This document shows, piece after piece, positions 8,978 through 19,052 of a stretch of 43,558 bases of DNA. Source of the DNA: a bacterium (GTDB lineage: Bacteria > Margulisbacteria > Marinamargulisbacteria > JABIPA01); contig JABIPA010000051.1 in assembly GCA_018698675.1 (NCBI GenBank), positions 1 to 43,558 on the forward strand. Reading direction: 5' to 3'. Position 1 is the stretch's first letter, and each line of letters starts with the position of its first letter. The notes beneath the pieces are model-generated. The model made no database searches, was not told where the DNA came from, and saw nothing but the letters and a program-made list of their open reading frames with translations. The position numbers and the translations under genes were made by a program.

Positions 8978-9514
8978 ATGACGCATCCGGTTTTTCAAAC
9001 TATTCTTGACGAAGAAACATTAAATTTTGATGAAAATTTAAATAGATCTGTTTCTTTGTTATTAAAGAAAAAACCAAGCACCATTGCCGTGTCTGAACCT
9101 TTAACTAGTGGCCAGGTGAGTGAACGACTAACTCAATTTCCAGGCAGCTCTTTATACTTCAAAGGAAGTATAATTTGTTACGTCCCACTAGCTAAAATTC
9201 AGGTCGGACAAATTTCCCCAAACACAGTTAGTAAACATGGATGGCTAAGTACAGAAATCACGCTAGAAATGGCGCGGAACGTTAGAAAAATGTACAAAAG
9301 CGATATTGGATTATCTGTTTCTGGCGTCGCTGGCCCGGGTGACGCAAAAATTGGAAACGAAAATACGGGAAAAGTTTTTATTGCATTGACGACATCAACA
9401 ATTGAAAAGGTAATTCCTTACCAATTTGATGGATCTCGAAAGGTAATTCGGCAAAAAGCAAGTCAAGCCGCTCTTGTCTTAGTAAAACAATTGTTAATGA
9501 AACAAACGACTTGA
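8978..9514 (+). CDS. CinA C-terminal-domain protein, nicotinamide-nucleotide amidase-like, altered active site
   Basis: The 178-aa product is a stand-alone CinA C-terminal (PncC-like) domain. Family landmarks include PSTIAVSE, the FPGSSLYFKGSIICY segment and VSGVAGPGD. Known amidases convert NMN to nicotinate mononucleotide using a serine in an ESCTGG-like motif; here the motif reads EPLTSG (residues 40-45), so the usual serine position is proline. The protein may be inactive or use another residue. ATG 8978 with AAAGGA upstream is preferred over an in-frame TTG at 8954. It precedes recA, a common cinA-recA arrangement, but a possible terminator separates them. Confidence 0.82.
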   Translation: MTHPVFQTILDEETLNFDENLNRSVSLLLKKKPSTIAVSEPLTSGQVSERLTQFPGSSLYFKGSIICYVPLAKIQVGQISPNTVSKHGWLSTEITLEMARNVRKMYKSDIGLSVSGVAGPGDAKIGNENTGKVFIALTTSTIEKVIPYQFDGSRKVIRQKASQAALVLVKQLLMKQTT

Positions 9515-9522
9515 ATCACGCG

Positions 9523-9549
9523 AATCTAGTGGTAATAACTAGGTTTTTT
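9523..9549 (+). terminator. Weak Rho-independent terminator after the cinA-like gene
   Basis: AATCTAGT (9523-9530) pairs with ACTAGGTT (9538-9545), with one G-T wobble and a 7-base loop, and runs into TTTTTT (9544-9549). The stem is short, so termination may be partial and allow read-through into recA. Confidence 0.45.
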
Positions 9550-9594
9550 GAATAACAACATACGAAATTTTAAAATACATACTAGGAGGAAGAC

Positions 9595-10641
9595 ATGGAC
9601 GATAATAAAAAACGAGCACTTAGCTTCGCTTTAGCACAAATTGAAAAAAGTCACGGAAAAGGATCTATCTTAAAACTAGGGGAATCACCGAACATTTCTA
9701 TCCCAACTATATCTTCAGGCGCATTATCTCTTGATCTTGCATTAGGAATTGGCGGCTATCCCAAAGGACGAATTATTGAAGTTTTTGGTCCAGAGTCTTC
9801 AGGGAAAACGACTCTATCTCTGCATGCCGTAGCCGAAGCTCAAAAAGCAGGCGGCGTTTGTGCATACATAGACGTTGAACATGCTTTAAACGCAGGTTAC
9901 GCAAAAGAAATAGGTGTAAATATAGACAATCTTTATTTATCGCAACCAGACTACGGAGAACAAGCTTTAGAAATTACTGAAACATTAGTAAGGTCTGGGT
10001 CCGTTGACTTAGTGGTTATTGATTCTGTTGCAGCACTTGTCCCAAAATCCGAAATTGAAGGAGACATGGGCGACGTACAAATGGGTGTTCAAGCAAAGCT
10101 AATGTCTCAAGCTTTAAGAAAATTAACTGGAATTGTAAATAAGTCTAATACCATCGTTATTTTTGTAAATCAAATCCGAGAAAAAATTGGCGTTATGTTT
10201 GGTAACCCTGAAGTTACTCCGGGTGGTCGCGCTTTAAAATTTTATTCTTCCGTTCGTTTAGACATACGTCGAATAGACTCTGTAAAATCAGGCGTCGACA
10301 TTATCGGAAGTAAAGTTAGAGTAAAAGTCGTTAAAAATAAAATGGCACCTCCTTTCAAATACACTGAGCTTGAAATTACATTTGGAAAAGGAATTTCTGC
10401 ACTAGGCGATTTAGTTGATTTAGGTGTGAACTTTGGATTCATCGAAAAAGCAGGAACATGGTTTTCTTACAACGGAGAAAAAATGGGACAAGGAAAAGAA
10501 TCTGCAAAAAAATTCTTAGCCAACAACGAAAAGGCTCAAAAAGAAATTCACGCTAAAATAACGGCCAAAGTAAATTCTGACAAAGATGACACTGCTGATA
10601 AAACGAGCAAGAAAAAAAAGAATGAGGAAAAAACAAAATGA
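9595..10641 (+). CDS. recA: Recombinase RecA
   Basis: RecA forms filaments on single-stranded DNA for homologous recombination and SOS signalling. The 348-aa protein has a Walker A GPESSGKT at residues 65-72, a Walker B region [19 protein letters not shown], the L2 loop with [22 protein letters not shown], and a Lys/Glu/Asp-rich C-terminal tail. The ribosome site AGGAGG is strong. No recognisable LexA-type operator was found upstream, so SOS control is unproven. Its TGA overlaps the rny ATG (ATGA), implying translational coupling. Confidence 0.99.
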   Translation: MDDNKKRALSFALAQIEKSHGKGSILKLGESPNISIPTISSGALSLDLALGIGGYPKGRIIEVFGPESSGKTTLSLHAVAEAQKAGGVCAYIDVEHALNAGYAKEIGVNIDNLYLSQPDYGEQALEITETLVRSGSVDLVVIDSVAALVPKSEIEGDMGDVQMGVQAKLMSQALRKLTGIVNKSNTIVIFVNQIREKIGVMFGNPEVTPGGRALKFYSSVRLDIRRIDSVKSGVDIIGSKVRVKVVKNKMAPPFKYTELEITFGKGISALGDLVDLGVNFGFIEKAGTWFSYNGEKMGQGKESAKKFLANNEKAQKEIHAKITAKVNSDKDDTADKTSKKKKNEEKTK

Positions 10642-12176
10642 GCATTCAATCAATAATATTGAGTGCATGTGCGGCAATAGCTACATTAGGCATTCTACTA
10701 TTTTTATACAAAAAAGCTAGAAAAGAGCAATTACTCACGCGTGCCCATCAAGATATCGAACAAAGAGTCGTTCAAAAGAAAAAAGAAGCGGATCGTTTAG
10801 TAAGTAGTGCATACGAAGATTCAAAACGAATAAAAAATCAATCACGCAATGAAATTGATAAAGAAATTAAATCTCGTCGTGCAGCAATAGTACAAATCGA
10901 AAATCATGCGATGGAAAAAGAAAAACATCTTGATAGTAGAGACGATCTTTTAGCTGAAAAAGAAAATAATCTAGAACGAGAAAAAGATAAAATTAAACAG
11001 CTTAAAGAAAAACAAGAAGAAATTATTCAAAATCTTCTTTCCACACTAGAAAAAGCTGCCGGCTTCTCTAGAGAAGAAGCAAAGAAAATTCTTTTAGATA
11101 ATGTTGAAAGAGACGTTCGTCAACGTGCTGGAAACATGATAAAAGAAATGGAAGCTCAAGCGAAAAAAATTGCAAACCGTAAAGCAAAAGAAATCATTGT
11201 AGATGCAATCCAACGAACAGCCGTTGATCATATCGTTTCTGCTACAACCTCTTCTGTGCAACTTCCAGACGATGAACTGAAAGGGAGAATCATTGGACGA
11301 GAAGGAAGAAATATTAGAGCCTTCGAATCAATGACAGGTGTTGACGTAATAATTGATGATTCCCCAGGAACCGTTATTTTATCTGCATTTGATCCTATTC
11401 GAAGAGAAATCGCTAAGTTGTCATTAGAAAAGTTGGTTCAAGATGGAAGAATTAATCCTTCTAGAATTGAAGAAGCCGTTGAGCGTTCACGCAGTGAATT
11501 AGCTGAAACCGTAAAAGAACGTGGTGAAGAAGCTGCCGACGAACTTGGCCTGCAATTCCATCCAAAAATTATCGAAATGATGGGGAAATTACATTACAGA
11601 ACAAGTTACGGACAGAACATGCTTTCTCATTCTCTTGAATGTGCTCATGTTGCAGCAATTATCGCAGAAGAACTCAATGTAAACGCTACCCTCGCAAAAC
11701 GTGGAGCGATGCTTCACGATATTGGAAAAGCAATTGATTTTGAACAAGGTGGTTCTCATACGACGCTTGGAAAAGAAGTGTGTGAAAAACATGGCGAATC
11801 AGCTGAAATTCTTAACTGTATTATGGCCCATCATGAAGAAGAGCCTTTCGAAACTATCGAAGCAGTTATCGTTAAAATGGCAGATGTTATTTCTAGCTCT
11901 CGACCAGGTGCTAGAAGAGAATCTGTTGAAGCATACGTAAAACGATTAGAGAAACTAGAAACTCTTGCTTATTCTTTCGAAGGAATTGACCGCGTATTTG
12001 CAATTCAGGCTGGCCGTGAAGTTCGTGTCATCGTAAAACCAGACGAAGTCGATGAACCAAGTAGCCACAAACTAGCAAATGACATTGCAGTAAGAATTGA
12101 AAAAGAAATGGAATACCCTGGTGAAGTGAAGGTAAGTATTATTAGAGAAACTCGTGCTACTGGTGTAGCAAGATAA
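10638..12176 (+). CDS. rny: Ribonuclease Y
   Basis: RNase Y is a membrane-anchored endoribonuclease that starts mRNA decay. The 512-aa protein has an N-terminal transmembrane helix (about 5-24), a long charged coiled coil (about 25-200), a KH RNA-binding domain with [13 protein letters not shown] (about 217-230), and an HD domain with [16 protein letters not shown] and the catalytic HDIGKA around residue 360. Length and order match the family exactly. It overlaps recA by 4 bases and is followed one base later by ymdB, as in many bacteria. Confidence 0.98.
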   Translation: MSIQSIILSACAAIATLGILLFLYKKARKEQLLTRAHQDIEQRVVQKKKEADRLVSSAYEDSKRIKNQSRNEIDKEIKSRRAAIVQIENHAMEKEKHLDSRDDLLAEKENNLEREKDKIKQLKEKQEEIIQNLLSTLEKAAGFSREEAKKILLDNVERDVRQRAGNMIKEMEAQAKKIANRKAKEIIVDAIQRTAVDHIVSATTSSVQLPDDELKGRIIGREGRNIRAFESMTGVDVIIDDSPGTVILSAFDPIRREIAKLSLEKLVQDGRINPSRIEEAVERSRSELAETVKERGEEAADELGLQFHPKIIEMMGKLHYRTSYGQNMLSHSLECAHVAAIIAEELNVNATLAKRGAMLHDIGKAIDFEQGGSHTTLGKEVCEKHGESAEILNCIMAHHEEEPFETIEAVIVKMADVISSSRPGARRESVEAYVKRLEKLETLAYSFEGIDRVFAIQAGREVRVIVKPDEVDEPSSHKLANDIAVRIEKEMEYPGEVKVSIIRETRATGVAR

Positions 12177-12177
12177 T

Positions 12178-12975
12178 ATGAATGCCATCAATGTTCTCTG
12201 CATAGGTGATATTGTTGGCAAACCTGGACGCAAGGCTTTAGAGAAACAACTAAAGGTCATTACATCTGAAAACAAAATTCATTTTGTAGTGGCCAACATT
12301 GAAAATGCTGCGGGCGGTTTCGGAGTAACAAAACGAATATATAAAGAATGTTCTGAATTCGGAATCCAAGCATTTACTTCAGGAAACCATATCTTTGATA
12401 AACGTGAAATAATGGAAGATATGGAATCATATTCACGACTCGTCCGCCCAGCAAATTTTCCAGAAGGATGTCCAGGAGATGGATATAAAACATTTAAATT
12501 CAATACGATAAAAATTGGAATAATCAACTTAATGGGCCGTGTATTTATGGGGTCAAACCTTGATTGTCCGTTCAAAAAATTTGATGAAATCTACGACCAA
12601 ATAAGAAATGAAGTCGATATTATTTTTGTGGATTTTCATGCTGAGACAACCTCTGAAAAACAAGCTTTCTTTTGGTATGTTGATGGCAGAGCATCTCTTG
12701 CTTGGGGAACGCACACACATATTCAAACGGCAGATGACCGTATTCTTCCACAGGGGCTGGGATGTCTCACCGACCTTGGAATGACAGGAATACAAGATGG
12801 AATCCTTGGAATGGAACGAGATCCAATTATTAGACGATTTCTTACCCAACTACCAAGTCGATTTGTTGTCCCTCAACTAGACGATGTTATTATAAACGGA
12901 ATCATTGCAACAATTTCCGTGAGTGATAAAAAATGCACCTCTATAAATAGAATTTTCGATCGATTCAAGATCTGA
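12178..12975 (+). CDS. ymdB: YmdB-type metallophosphoesterase (2',3'-cyclic nucleotide phosphodiesterase)
   Basis: The 265-aa product is a calcineurin-like phosphoesterase of the YmdB family. Metal-binding segments are CIGDIVGKPG near the N terminus, NIENAAGGFG, SGNHIFDKRE, VDFHAETTSEK and WGTHTHIQTAD. B. subtilis YmdB hydrolyses 2',3'-cAMP and affects RNA turnover and biofilm choice, and its gene lies next to rny there too. The start codon is one base beyond the rny stop, so the two are likely cotranslated. It is the last gene of the recA-rny-ymdB unit. Confidence 0.95.
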   Translation: MNAINVLCIGDIVGKPGRKALEKQLKVITSENKIHFVVANIENAAGGFGVTKRIYKECSEFGIQAFTSGNHIFDKREIMEDMESYSRLVRPANFPEGCPGDGYKTFKFNTIKIGIINLMGRVFMGSNLDCPFKKFDEIYDQIRNEVDIIFVDFHAETTSEKQAFFWYVDGRASLAWGTHTHIQTADDRILPQGLGCLTDLGMTGIQDGILGMERDPIIRRFLTQLPSRFVVPQLDDVIINGIIATISVSDKKCTSINRIFDRFKI

Positions 12976-13009
12976 AAATTTTTCATCCATTTTTTTACAA
13001 AAATCTGTT

Positions 13010-13038
13010 TTGAGTTATGTGCTAGAGAAAGATATACT
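13010..13038 (+). promoter_or_regulatory. Promoter of the lptB unit
   Basis: TTGAGT (13010-13015), a 17-base spacer and TATACT (13033-13038) give a good sigma-70-type promoter. The predicted start near 13045 leaves a leader of about 117 bases before the lptB ATG. Confidence 0.65.
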
Positions 13039-13161
13039 TAAAAAAATACAAACCTCCGCAAACTATAGATAAGTTTTACTTGGAGTCCAATTCGTTTAAA
13101 AAAGATAGCCATACAATCTTATGATTGACGTGTGTCACTACCTATCTATAAAGGAAAAGAA

Positions 13162-13881
13162 ATGATAGAAACAAAAAATCTAGTTAAAGCGTACAGAAAT
13201 AGGCGCGTCGTTGACGAAATTTCTCTTGAAATGAAACAAGGGGAAATCGTCGGACTATTAGGACCAAATGGTGCTGGAAAAACAACAACTTTTTACATGA
13301 TGATTGGACTCGTCCGTCCTGACAGCGGAACTGTTTTCTTAAACGGCCAAGACATAACAAAATTTCCAATGTACAAAAGAGCGTCACTAGGATTAGGTTA
13401 TTTACCCCAAGAGTCTTCCATATTTAAAAAACTAACTGTCGAAGACAATCTTAAAATATTATGGGAAATATTAAAAAATGTTAAACCCGAAGACTACGAA
13501 AAACGAACTCAGGAACTATTAGGAGAAATGGGCCTACTTCATCTAAGAAAATCGAAAGGAGTTGAGTTATCAGGAGGAGAAAAAAGACGTGTAGAAATCG
13601 CTCGTGCACTAGCTATCAACCCATCTTTTATTTTTCTCGACGAACCTTTTGCTGGAATCGACCCAATAGCCGTATCTGATATACAAAAAATCATCAAATC
13701 TCTTAAAGAAAAAAACATAGGAATTGTCATTTCAGACCATAACGTAAGAGAAACTTTAAGTATTACCGATAGAGCCTATCTAATTCATCAAGGAAAACTA
13801 TTGCTATCCGGAAAAGCAAAAGAAATAGCAGAAAACCCTTTAGCAAAAAAGTTTTATTTAGGCGAAAACTTTAAATTTTAA
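13162..13881 (+). CDS. lptB: LPS export ABC transporter ATP-binding protein LptB
   Basis: LptB powers extraction of lipopolysaccharide from the inner membrane with LptF and LptG. From ATG 13162 the product is 239 aa, the usual size. It has Walker A GPNGAGKT (residues 34-41), a Q-loop in GYLPQESSIF, the signature LSGGEKRR and Walker B FIFLDEPFAGIDP with the H-loop in ISDHNVRE. The GIDP form and YLPQE are typical of LptB. A GTG at 13132 would add 10 residues, but AAAGGA at 13150-13155 fits the ATG. The permease gene follows, supporting the LPS role and a diderm envelope. Confidence 0.95.
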   Translation: MIETKNLVKAYRNRRVVDEISLEMKQGEIVGLLGPNGAGKTTTFYMMIGLVRPDSGTVFLNGQDITKFPMYKRASLGLGYLPQESSIFKKLTVEDNLKILWEILKNVKPEDYEKRTQELLGEMGLLHLRKSKGVELSGGEKRRVEIARALAINPSFIFLDEPFAGIDPIAVSDIQKIIKSLKEKNIGIVISDHNVRETLSITDRAYLIHQGKLLLSGKAKEIAENPLAKKFYLGENFKF

Positions 13882-13941
13882 ACACATGCACATACAACAT
13901 TACCATCGTTTAATTTTAATAAAAAAGGATATTCACGACCT

Positions 13942-15033
13942 ATGATCAAGAAATTTGACATATATATTGCAAAAGAAATGATTTATCCGTTTTTATTTGG
14001 AATGGTCGCCTTTACATTAATTTTAATCGGAAGTTCCGTCTTATTCCCTCTTGTTGCAGAAGCAATTAAATATCAAATCCCTCTACCTACTGTTATAAAA
14101 CTATTAGTGCTTGAAACACCAGCCATTGTTGTTTTCACATTCCCCATGGCTACATTATTAGGAACATTGATAGGATTCGGTCGATTAAGTTCAGACGGGG
14201 AAATCACAGCATTTAGGGCTGCCGGAATAGGAATTTACCGAATAGTCACCCCAGTGATTATCGTTGGTTTTTTAATCAGTTTTATGACTATTCTGTTTAA
14301 CGAGTATGTTGTACCGACATCAAATTACAAAGCTAAATCATTACTAAAACAACTCCAAAACAAAAATCAAGTAATCGTTAAAAATAATATAAATATTACA
14401 GAGTATGATAAAGAAGGCTTACCTCTTCGAATACTAAATGTTATGAACGCGGAAAATGGCTTACTAAAAGACATCACTGTCGCGGAATTTGAAAAAGGTT
14501 GGTTAAGCAGAATCATTAGGGCAAATTCAGGAAAGTGGTTCCCAACTGGAGGATGGGTCTTTTACAACGGGATTATGCATAATTTCTCTCATGAAGCTAA
14601 AACCAAAGTTAATATGATTAAATTTAAAAAAGAATATATAAATATTAAACTTAAACCATTTCAACTTACGGGTAGAAAAAAATCAACAAAAGAAATGAAT
14701 GGAGTAGAGCTTTGGGAAGAAATTCAAATAATGAAAAGTACTGGAGAATCTTTCACAAGAAACCTAGTTAAATTCCATCTAAAATTCTCGGTGCCATTTG
14801 CTTGTTTAATATTTTCTATACTAGGAGCTGCCGTAGGGATTCGTCCTCACAGAAGCTCATCAGCAATAGGTCTCGGATTAAGCTTGCTCATAATTATGAT
14901 CTATTACATACTGCTATCTCTAGGCATGGGCCTAGGTCAATCTGAAAAAGTCCCTGCATTTATAGCCGCCTGGATTCCTAACCTAATCGTCGGACTATTT
15001 GGTTACGGGCTATTAAAAAAAGTTGCTAGTTAA
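13942..15033 (+). CDS. LptF/LptG-family LPS export permease (YjgP/YjgQ)
   Basis: The 363-aa inner-membrane protein has the family layout: transmembrane helices near residues 15-35, 60-80 and 100-120, a periplasmic beta-jellyroll region (about 130-265, with IIRANSGKWFPTGGWVFYNG), and three C-terminal helices (about 275-360). It partners LptB to feed LPS to the periplasmic bridge. Only one permease gene is present here; the second (F or G) must be elsewhere, or the protein may act as a homodimer. It follows lptB by 60 bases, with AAAGGA about 11 bases before ATG. Confidence 0.92.
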   Translation: MIKKFDIYIAKEMIYPFLFGMVAFTLILIGSSVLFPLVAEAIKYQIPLPTVIKLLVLETPAIVVFTFPMATLLGTLIGFGRLSSDGEITAFRAAGIGIYRIVTPVIIVGFLISFMTILFNEYVVPTSNYKAKSLLKQLQNKNQVIVKNNINITEYDKEGLPLRILNVMNAENGLLKDITVAEFEKGWLSRIIRANSGKWFPTGGWVFYNGIMHNFSHEAKTKVNMIKFKKEYINIKLKPFQLTGRKKSTKEMNGVELWEEIQIMKSTGESFTRNLVKFHLKFSVPFACLIFSILGAAVGIRPHRSSSAIGLGLSLLIIMIYYILLSLGMGLGQSEKVPAFIAAWIPNLIVGLFGYGLLKKVAS

Positions 15034-15064
15034 AAATAACCTGAAAATTAAATTTAACAAGACC

Positions 15065-15093
15065 TTCTCAAGAAACCTATGAAATCGTATACT
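15065..15093 (+). promoter_or_regulatory. Candidate promoter giving a very short leader for the 15108 gene
   Basis: TATACT (15088-15093) is a good -10. TTCTCA (15065-15070), 17 bases upstream, matches the -35 consensus at four of six positions. The predicted start near 15100 leaves about 8 bases before ATG 15108, and no Shine-Dalgarno is visible there. Confidence 0.4.
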
Positions 15094-15107
15094 TTAAGAT
15101 AAGATTC

Positions 15108-15488
15108 ATGAGTAAAAATATTCTTGTTGTTGATGATGACGAATCGATTTCTTCTATTTTTGAGTTTATTTTGCAACAGGCTGGATTTACTGTAATAACA
15201 GCAAAAACAGGAAATGACTGTTTATCTGTACTCAGCCAAAATGAAAAAATTGATTTAATCTTTTTAGATGTAAAAATGCCAGGAATATCTGGACTTGATA
15301 CCCTACGCGAAATTTTAAAGTCAAATCCTAACATGTTGGTAATCATGATGACTGGATTTTCAATTAATGAAGTGTTAAAAACTGCTTATGAAAAAGGTGC
15401 CTACGGAATCATTTATAAACCATTTGATATTGAAGAAGTACTTAATATTATTAATAAAATATTCGAAATACCAAAGTCCAACCCATAA
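15108..15488 (+). CDS. Single-domain response regulator (CheY-like)
   Basis: The 126-aa receiver domain has the acidic cluster D9-D10-D11, phospho-acceptor D54 (FLDVKMPG), the conserved Thr in IMMTG and the conserved Lys in IYKPFD. It has no output domain. It is the first gene of a co-directional run (SpoIIE-type sensor, STAS protein, pilB, pilC, pilin, lysS) and lies 14 bases before the sensor gene. It probably feeds phospho-signals into that partner-switching module. No Shine-Dalgarno precedes its ATG. Confidence 0.9.
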   Translation: MSKNILVVDDDESISSIFEFILQQAGFTVITAKTGNDCLSVLSQNEKIDLIFLDVKMPGISGLDTLREILKSNPNMLVIMMTGFSINEVLKTAYEKGAYGIIYKPFDIEEVLNIINKIFEIPKSNP

Positions 15489-15502
15489 ACGAAAGAAAAT
15501 GA

Positions 15503-18500
15503 ATGACTAAAGCGACACAATCAATACAAAAATACTCAGATCTTCCAGAAATGATTTTGTCTATTTCAAAAACACTAAACAGTCGCGTCCATTCCAAAAT
15601 CGAAATAATTAATAAATATTACTACTGTCTAACTGAGGGATTCGGCCTGTCCGGAATTAATATATACCTTTTCGATCCTAATTCATCGACCATTGATATG
15701 TCTTTTCCGGAAAATAACTTGTGGAACATTCCTCAAGAAGAACGTGAGTGGCTAATAAAACGAACTAAAGATTTAATGATTAAAGAGTCTGATGAGCCCA
15801 TAGACCATTTTTATATTAAAGATAGAAAAGACACTTTTTTCACCAATAAAAGACAATTAGAAAAAGATACAACAACCTTTAGCTATTCCTGTGCTGACGG
15901 ACTGTACCTTATTCTAGTTTCCGAAGAAGAAACGATATTAGGCATCGTTTTTATAAACGATTGGAAAAACAAAAAAAGGCTCGATGACTCACCTGACTTT
16001 AAAAATAACCTTAAGCTACTTAGCCGATTAACTACAAATATTGTCACAGCATTAGATAATTTTTTAATACACAAAAAAATAGAAGGTCTGCTAACAGATC
16101 AAAAACAACTTAAAAAACGAATCAGAAAAGACGAGGAAGATTTAAAACAAAGAATTTTAGAACTTACCGTTTTATATGAAACATCCAATTCACTAGGCTA
16201 CTCATTGGACTATAACCAAATTGTTAATTTAATAGTTGATGGTCTCTATAAAGTTTTAGTTTTTGACGTTTGCTCCATATTCTTAATAGATTTCATTCCA
16301 GATGGAGAAATAATTACAAGGGTTAACCGCCCCGTAAGCCAACAATTTTTAGATATAATTCAATCAAACACAATTTCAGCGATAGTTCCTTTTGTTAAAA
16401 AAGAGATTGAACCTAAAAAAATAAAAACTAAACTAGAAACTCGCTATATAACAAACATGCCACTCCCAGAAATAGAAAGTATGAAATCGTTTGCAAATGT
16501 TCCACTTATTTTTAAAGAAGAAGTAATAGGGATTATAAATATTTGCTCATCGACAAAAAATGCTTTTCAACGAAATGAAATGACATTTCTACACACAATG
16601 GCGAACCAACTATCATCTCACCTTGGTCGTTTAAAAATAATAAAGCGCTTAGAGAAATCAAAAATGGCGTCTTTAATTAAAAGTATTCCTGACGGAGTTA
16701 TCATGATTGATGAAAACCATCAGCTTGAAATAATTAATCCAGCCGCTCTTAAGTTGTTAGAATTAAATAAACATCAAAACGTATCAAACAAACTATTCCT
16801 TAGCCGGTTTAAAGAAATGGGGCTTCAATCTCTCTATGAAGAAGCACTAAATAGTAAAACGTTTCCTGTTTTTAAAGAAACCTACTATAAAGACAAAGTT
16901 TTATCGTCAAATGTAAACAAAGTTGTAAATGCCGAAAACAAACGTGTCGGAACTGTTTTTATTTTTAGAGATGTTACAGAGCTTCAAAAAATTGACCGAA
17001 TAAAAACTCAGCGACTCGATGTAATTTCGAAGGTTAACTTAATCATTAAATCAATTTCAGACCTAGATAACCTTTTAACCGTATTAATGGAGTTTATTTT
17101 AAATATTGCAAACGCAGAAATGGGATCTATCCAACTTAGAAAAGGTAAATCTTATTTAACAAAAGTACATTCGAATTTTCCCGATAAAATCCGTAGAGAC
17201 TATAAGTTTGTATCTGGAGAGACAGTCTCCGAATACGTTACTCGAACGAAAGAATGTTGCTTCATAGAAAGCTATCATGAAAATACAAAGTTCGTCGGAA
17301 ACACCAAAATAACGATCGAAGCCTATATTGGAATACCTATTATGGTAAAACACAATTTAGTTGGAATCATCAATATTGTTCGAAAAAACAATAACCCTCA
17401 TCCAAAACTAACGCCAGATGATATAGAAACACTTACAACAATAACATCGTTGTCTGGCACCGCTATTCATAATGCACTTCTATACAAAGAAGCAATTAAA
17501 AAACAAAAACTCGACCAAGAATTAAAGGTAGCATACGATATTCAAACTAAACTTCTCCCTGAAAAACTCCCTGTAGCTAAAAATATCGAATTTGGAGCTA
17601 TCTCAGTTCCAGCAAGAGAAATCGGTGGCGACTATTATGACTTTTTCGAATTAAAAAATGGAAATATAGGTATCATTATCGCAGACATTGTTGGAAAAGG
17701 AATTCCAGCCGGTCTTTTTATGGCAATGTTAAAAAGTATTCTCCATACCAATATTAAAACAATGACATCTCCAAAAAAAGCGATGGAAAAGATAAACACA
17801 ATTTTATGTAACGACCCAGTTATCGATAAATTCATGCCTGTATTTTACGGAGTTTTAAACCCAAAAACATTGAACTTTAAATATTGTAATGCTGGGCATG
17901 AGCCAGCGATCGTTATTTCTAAAAACAAAACAATTAGCTTAGATACAGAAGGGTTTCCACTTGGAGGACTCAAAGATACCCAATATGGAGAAAATGAACA
18001 AAAATTAGTCAACGGTGACTTTTTACTATTGTTTACAGATGGGTCCGTTGAAGCCAGGAATGAAATAAGTGATAGTTATGGTCTGGATAAAATGATCAAG
18101 CTCATACAATCAACTCTTGATTCGACTGCATTAGAGCTAGTTGAATCAATCTATGGCGACGTAAAAAAATGGACAAGGGATCCCCAAGATGACATTACCT
18201 TAGTTGGAATAAAAGTTGATAAGCATCTAGAAAAGAATAAAGAAAAAGAAACAGCCATACGAACTATAGAAAAAAAAGTTTCTAGTAGTAAAAAAAATAT
18301 TAAAGTCATTAGAAAAGAAGTTGAAAAAATTGCAAAAGATATGGGATTCGAAAGCTCAATCATATTCAATCTGAAATTAGCTATAAACGAAGCGCAAGCA
18401 AATGTAATCGAACACGCTTATTTCGGGACAGAAAATGGAGAAATCCTATTTAAATTTATCGTTTACAAAGACAGATTGGTTGTCACAATAAAAGACTATG

Positions 18501-18685
18501 GCCCGGGCATGGGCCAAAAAACTACAAAAGGAGAAAAGCATTTAGAAGAGTTAGAAGGATCTGGTTTGGGTGTATTTCTTATTAAAACGGTCATGGATGA
18601 GGTAAACTATAATAGAACCGCCCGAATTGGAACTGAACTCATATTAACAAAATATTTGGAGGAAAAAGATAATGGAAATAATTAA
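15503..18685 (+). CDS. GAF/PAS sensor with SpoIIE-type PP2C phosphatase and HATPase anti-sigma-kinase domains
   Basis: This 1060-aa cytoplasmic protein (no membrane segment seen) appears to hold, in order: an N-terminal GAF-like region (about 10-190), a coiled coil (about 195-220), a GAF domain (about 225-385), a PAS domain (about 390-490, GVIMIDENHQLEIINPAA), another GAF (about 520-670), a SpoIIE/RsbU phosphatase (about 680-905) and an RsbW-like HATPase (about 925-1055). The phosphatase keeps its metal-site motifs GGDYYDF, IIADIVGKG, FTDGSVEA and DDITLVG. The kinase keeps NEAQANVIEH, KDYGPGMG and GSGLGVFL. It could therefore both phosphorylate and dephosphorylate a STAS protein, and such a gene overlaps its 3' end by 14 bases. 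The sensed signal is unknown. Confidence 0.9.
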   Translation: MTKATQSIQKYSDLPEMILSISKTLNSRVHSKIEIINKYYYCLTEGFGLSGINIYLFDPNSSTIDMSFPENNLWNIPQEEREWLIKRTKDLMIKESDEPIDHFYIKDRKDTFFTNKRQLEKDTTTFSYSCADGLYLILVSEEETILGIVFINDWKNKKRLDDSPDFKNNLKLLSRLTTNIVTALDNFLIHKKIEGLLTDQKQLKKRIRKDEEDLKQRILELTVLYETSNSLGYSLDYNQIVNLIVDGLYKVLVFDVCSIFLIDFIPDGEIITRVNRPVSQQFLDIIQSNTISAIVPFVKKEIEPKKIKTKLETRYITNMPLPEIESMKSFANVPLIFKEEVIGIINICSSTKNAFQRNEMTFLHTMANQLSSHLGRLKIIKRLEKSKMASLIKSIPDGVIMIDENHQLEIINPAALKLLELNKHQNVSNKLFLSRFKEMGLQSLYEEALNSKTFPVFKETYYKDKVLSSNVNKVVNAENKRVGTVFIFRDVTELQKIDRIKTQRLDVISKVNLIIKSISDLDNLLTVLMEFILNIANAEMGSIQLRKGKSYLTKVHSNFPDKIRRDYKFVSGETVSEYVTRTKECCFIESYHENTKFVGNTKITIEAYIGIPIMVKHNLVGIINIVRKNNNPHPKLTPDDIETLTTITSLSGTAIHNALLYKEAIKKQKLDQELKVAYDIQTKLLPEKLPVAKNIEFGAISVPAREIGGDYYDFFELKNGNIGIIIADIVGKGIPAGLFMAMLKSILHTNIKTMTSPKKAMEKINTILCNDPVIDKFMPVFYGVLNPKTLNFKYCNAGHEPAIVISKNKTISLDTEGFPLGGLKDTQYGENEQKLVNGDFLLLFTDGSVEARNEISDSYGLDKMIKLIQSTLDSTALELVESIYGDVKKWTRDPQDDITLVGIKVDKHLEKNKEKETAIRTIEKKVSSSKKNIKVIRKEVEKIAKDMGFESSIIFNLKLAINEAQANVIEHAYFGTENGEILFKFIVYKDRLVVTIKDYGPGMGQKTTKGEKHLEELEGSGLGVFLIKTVMDEVNYNRTARIGTELILTKYLEEKDNGNN

Positions 18686-19052
18686 ATCCACGATAAAAGA
18701 AGATATCATTAAAGTTGAAATTGGGGACGAAATTGATGAAAACTCAAAAGGCCTAACTGGGACTGTTGAATTAGACATCGAAAATCAAAGTCAATTTGTG
18801 AATATAATAAACTCTATTTTTGATGATGGAACAGTAAAAGTAATGGTTGATATGGTTAATGTGAGTTATATAGATTCTTCAGGACTTTGGGCATTATTTG
18901 AAGGACATAAAAAAGCGGCTCAAAAAAACGGAAAGCTTGTTTTATTACGCCCTACAAAAGATGTAAAAAGAGTATTAGATATCACAAAAATGTCTTCTAA
19001 AATGAAAATTTTTGAAGCCGAAGCCGAAGCCCTTGCTTGTTTAAATGAGTAG
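18672..19052 (+). CDS. STAS-domain anti-sigma factor antagonist-like protein
   Basis: The 126-aa protein is a STAS domain of the SpoIIAA/RsbV type. The segment VSYIDSSGLWALFEG carries the likely phospho-serine (S69 or S70) after D68, and VLLRPTKDVKRVLDITKM is the usual helix-strand end. It should be the substrate of the kinase and phosphatase domains encoded just upstream; its start overlaps that gene by 14 bases after GGAGG (18658-18662). It also overlaps the pilB start by one base. Its binding target, whether a sigma system or the motor itself, cannot be read from sequence. Confidence 0.9.
   Translation: MEIIKSTIKEDIIKVEIGDEIDENSKGLTGTVELDIENQSQFVNIINSIFDDGTVKVMVDMVNVSYIDSSGLWALFEGHKKAAQKNGKLVLLRPTKDVKRVLDITKMSSKMKIFEAEAEALACLNE

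Noticed and set aside
8807-8998. 63-codon minus-strand frame with a hydrophobic stretch
   Set aside because: It overlaps the start of the cinA-like gene and has no clear ribosome site; the hydrophobic run is expected by chance in AT-rich DNA.
9515-9594. LexA operator before recA
   Set aside because: I compared it with the Gram-positive type CGAAC-N4-GTTCG pattern and saw no convincing dyad.
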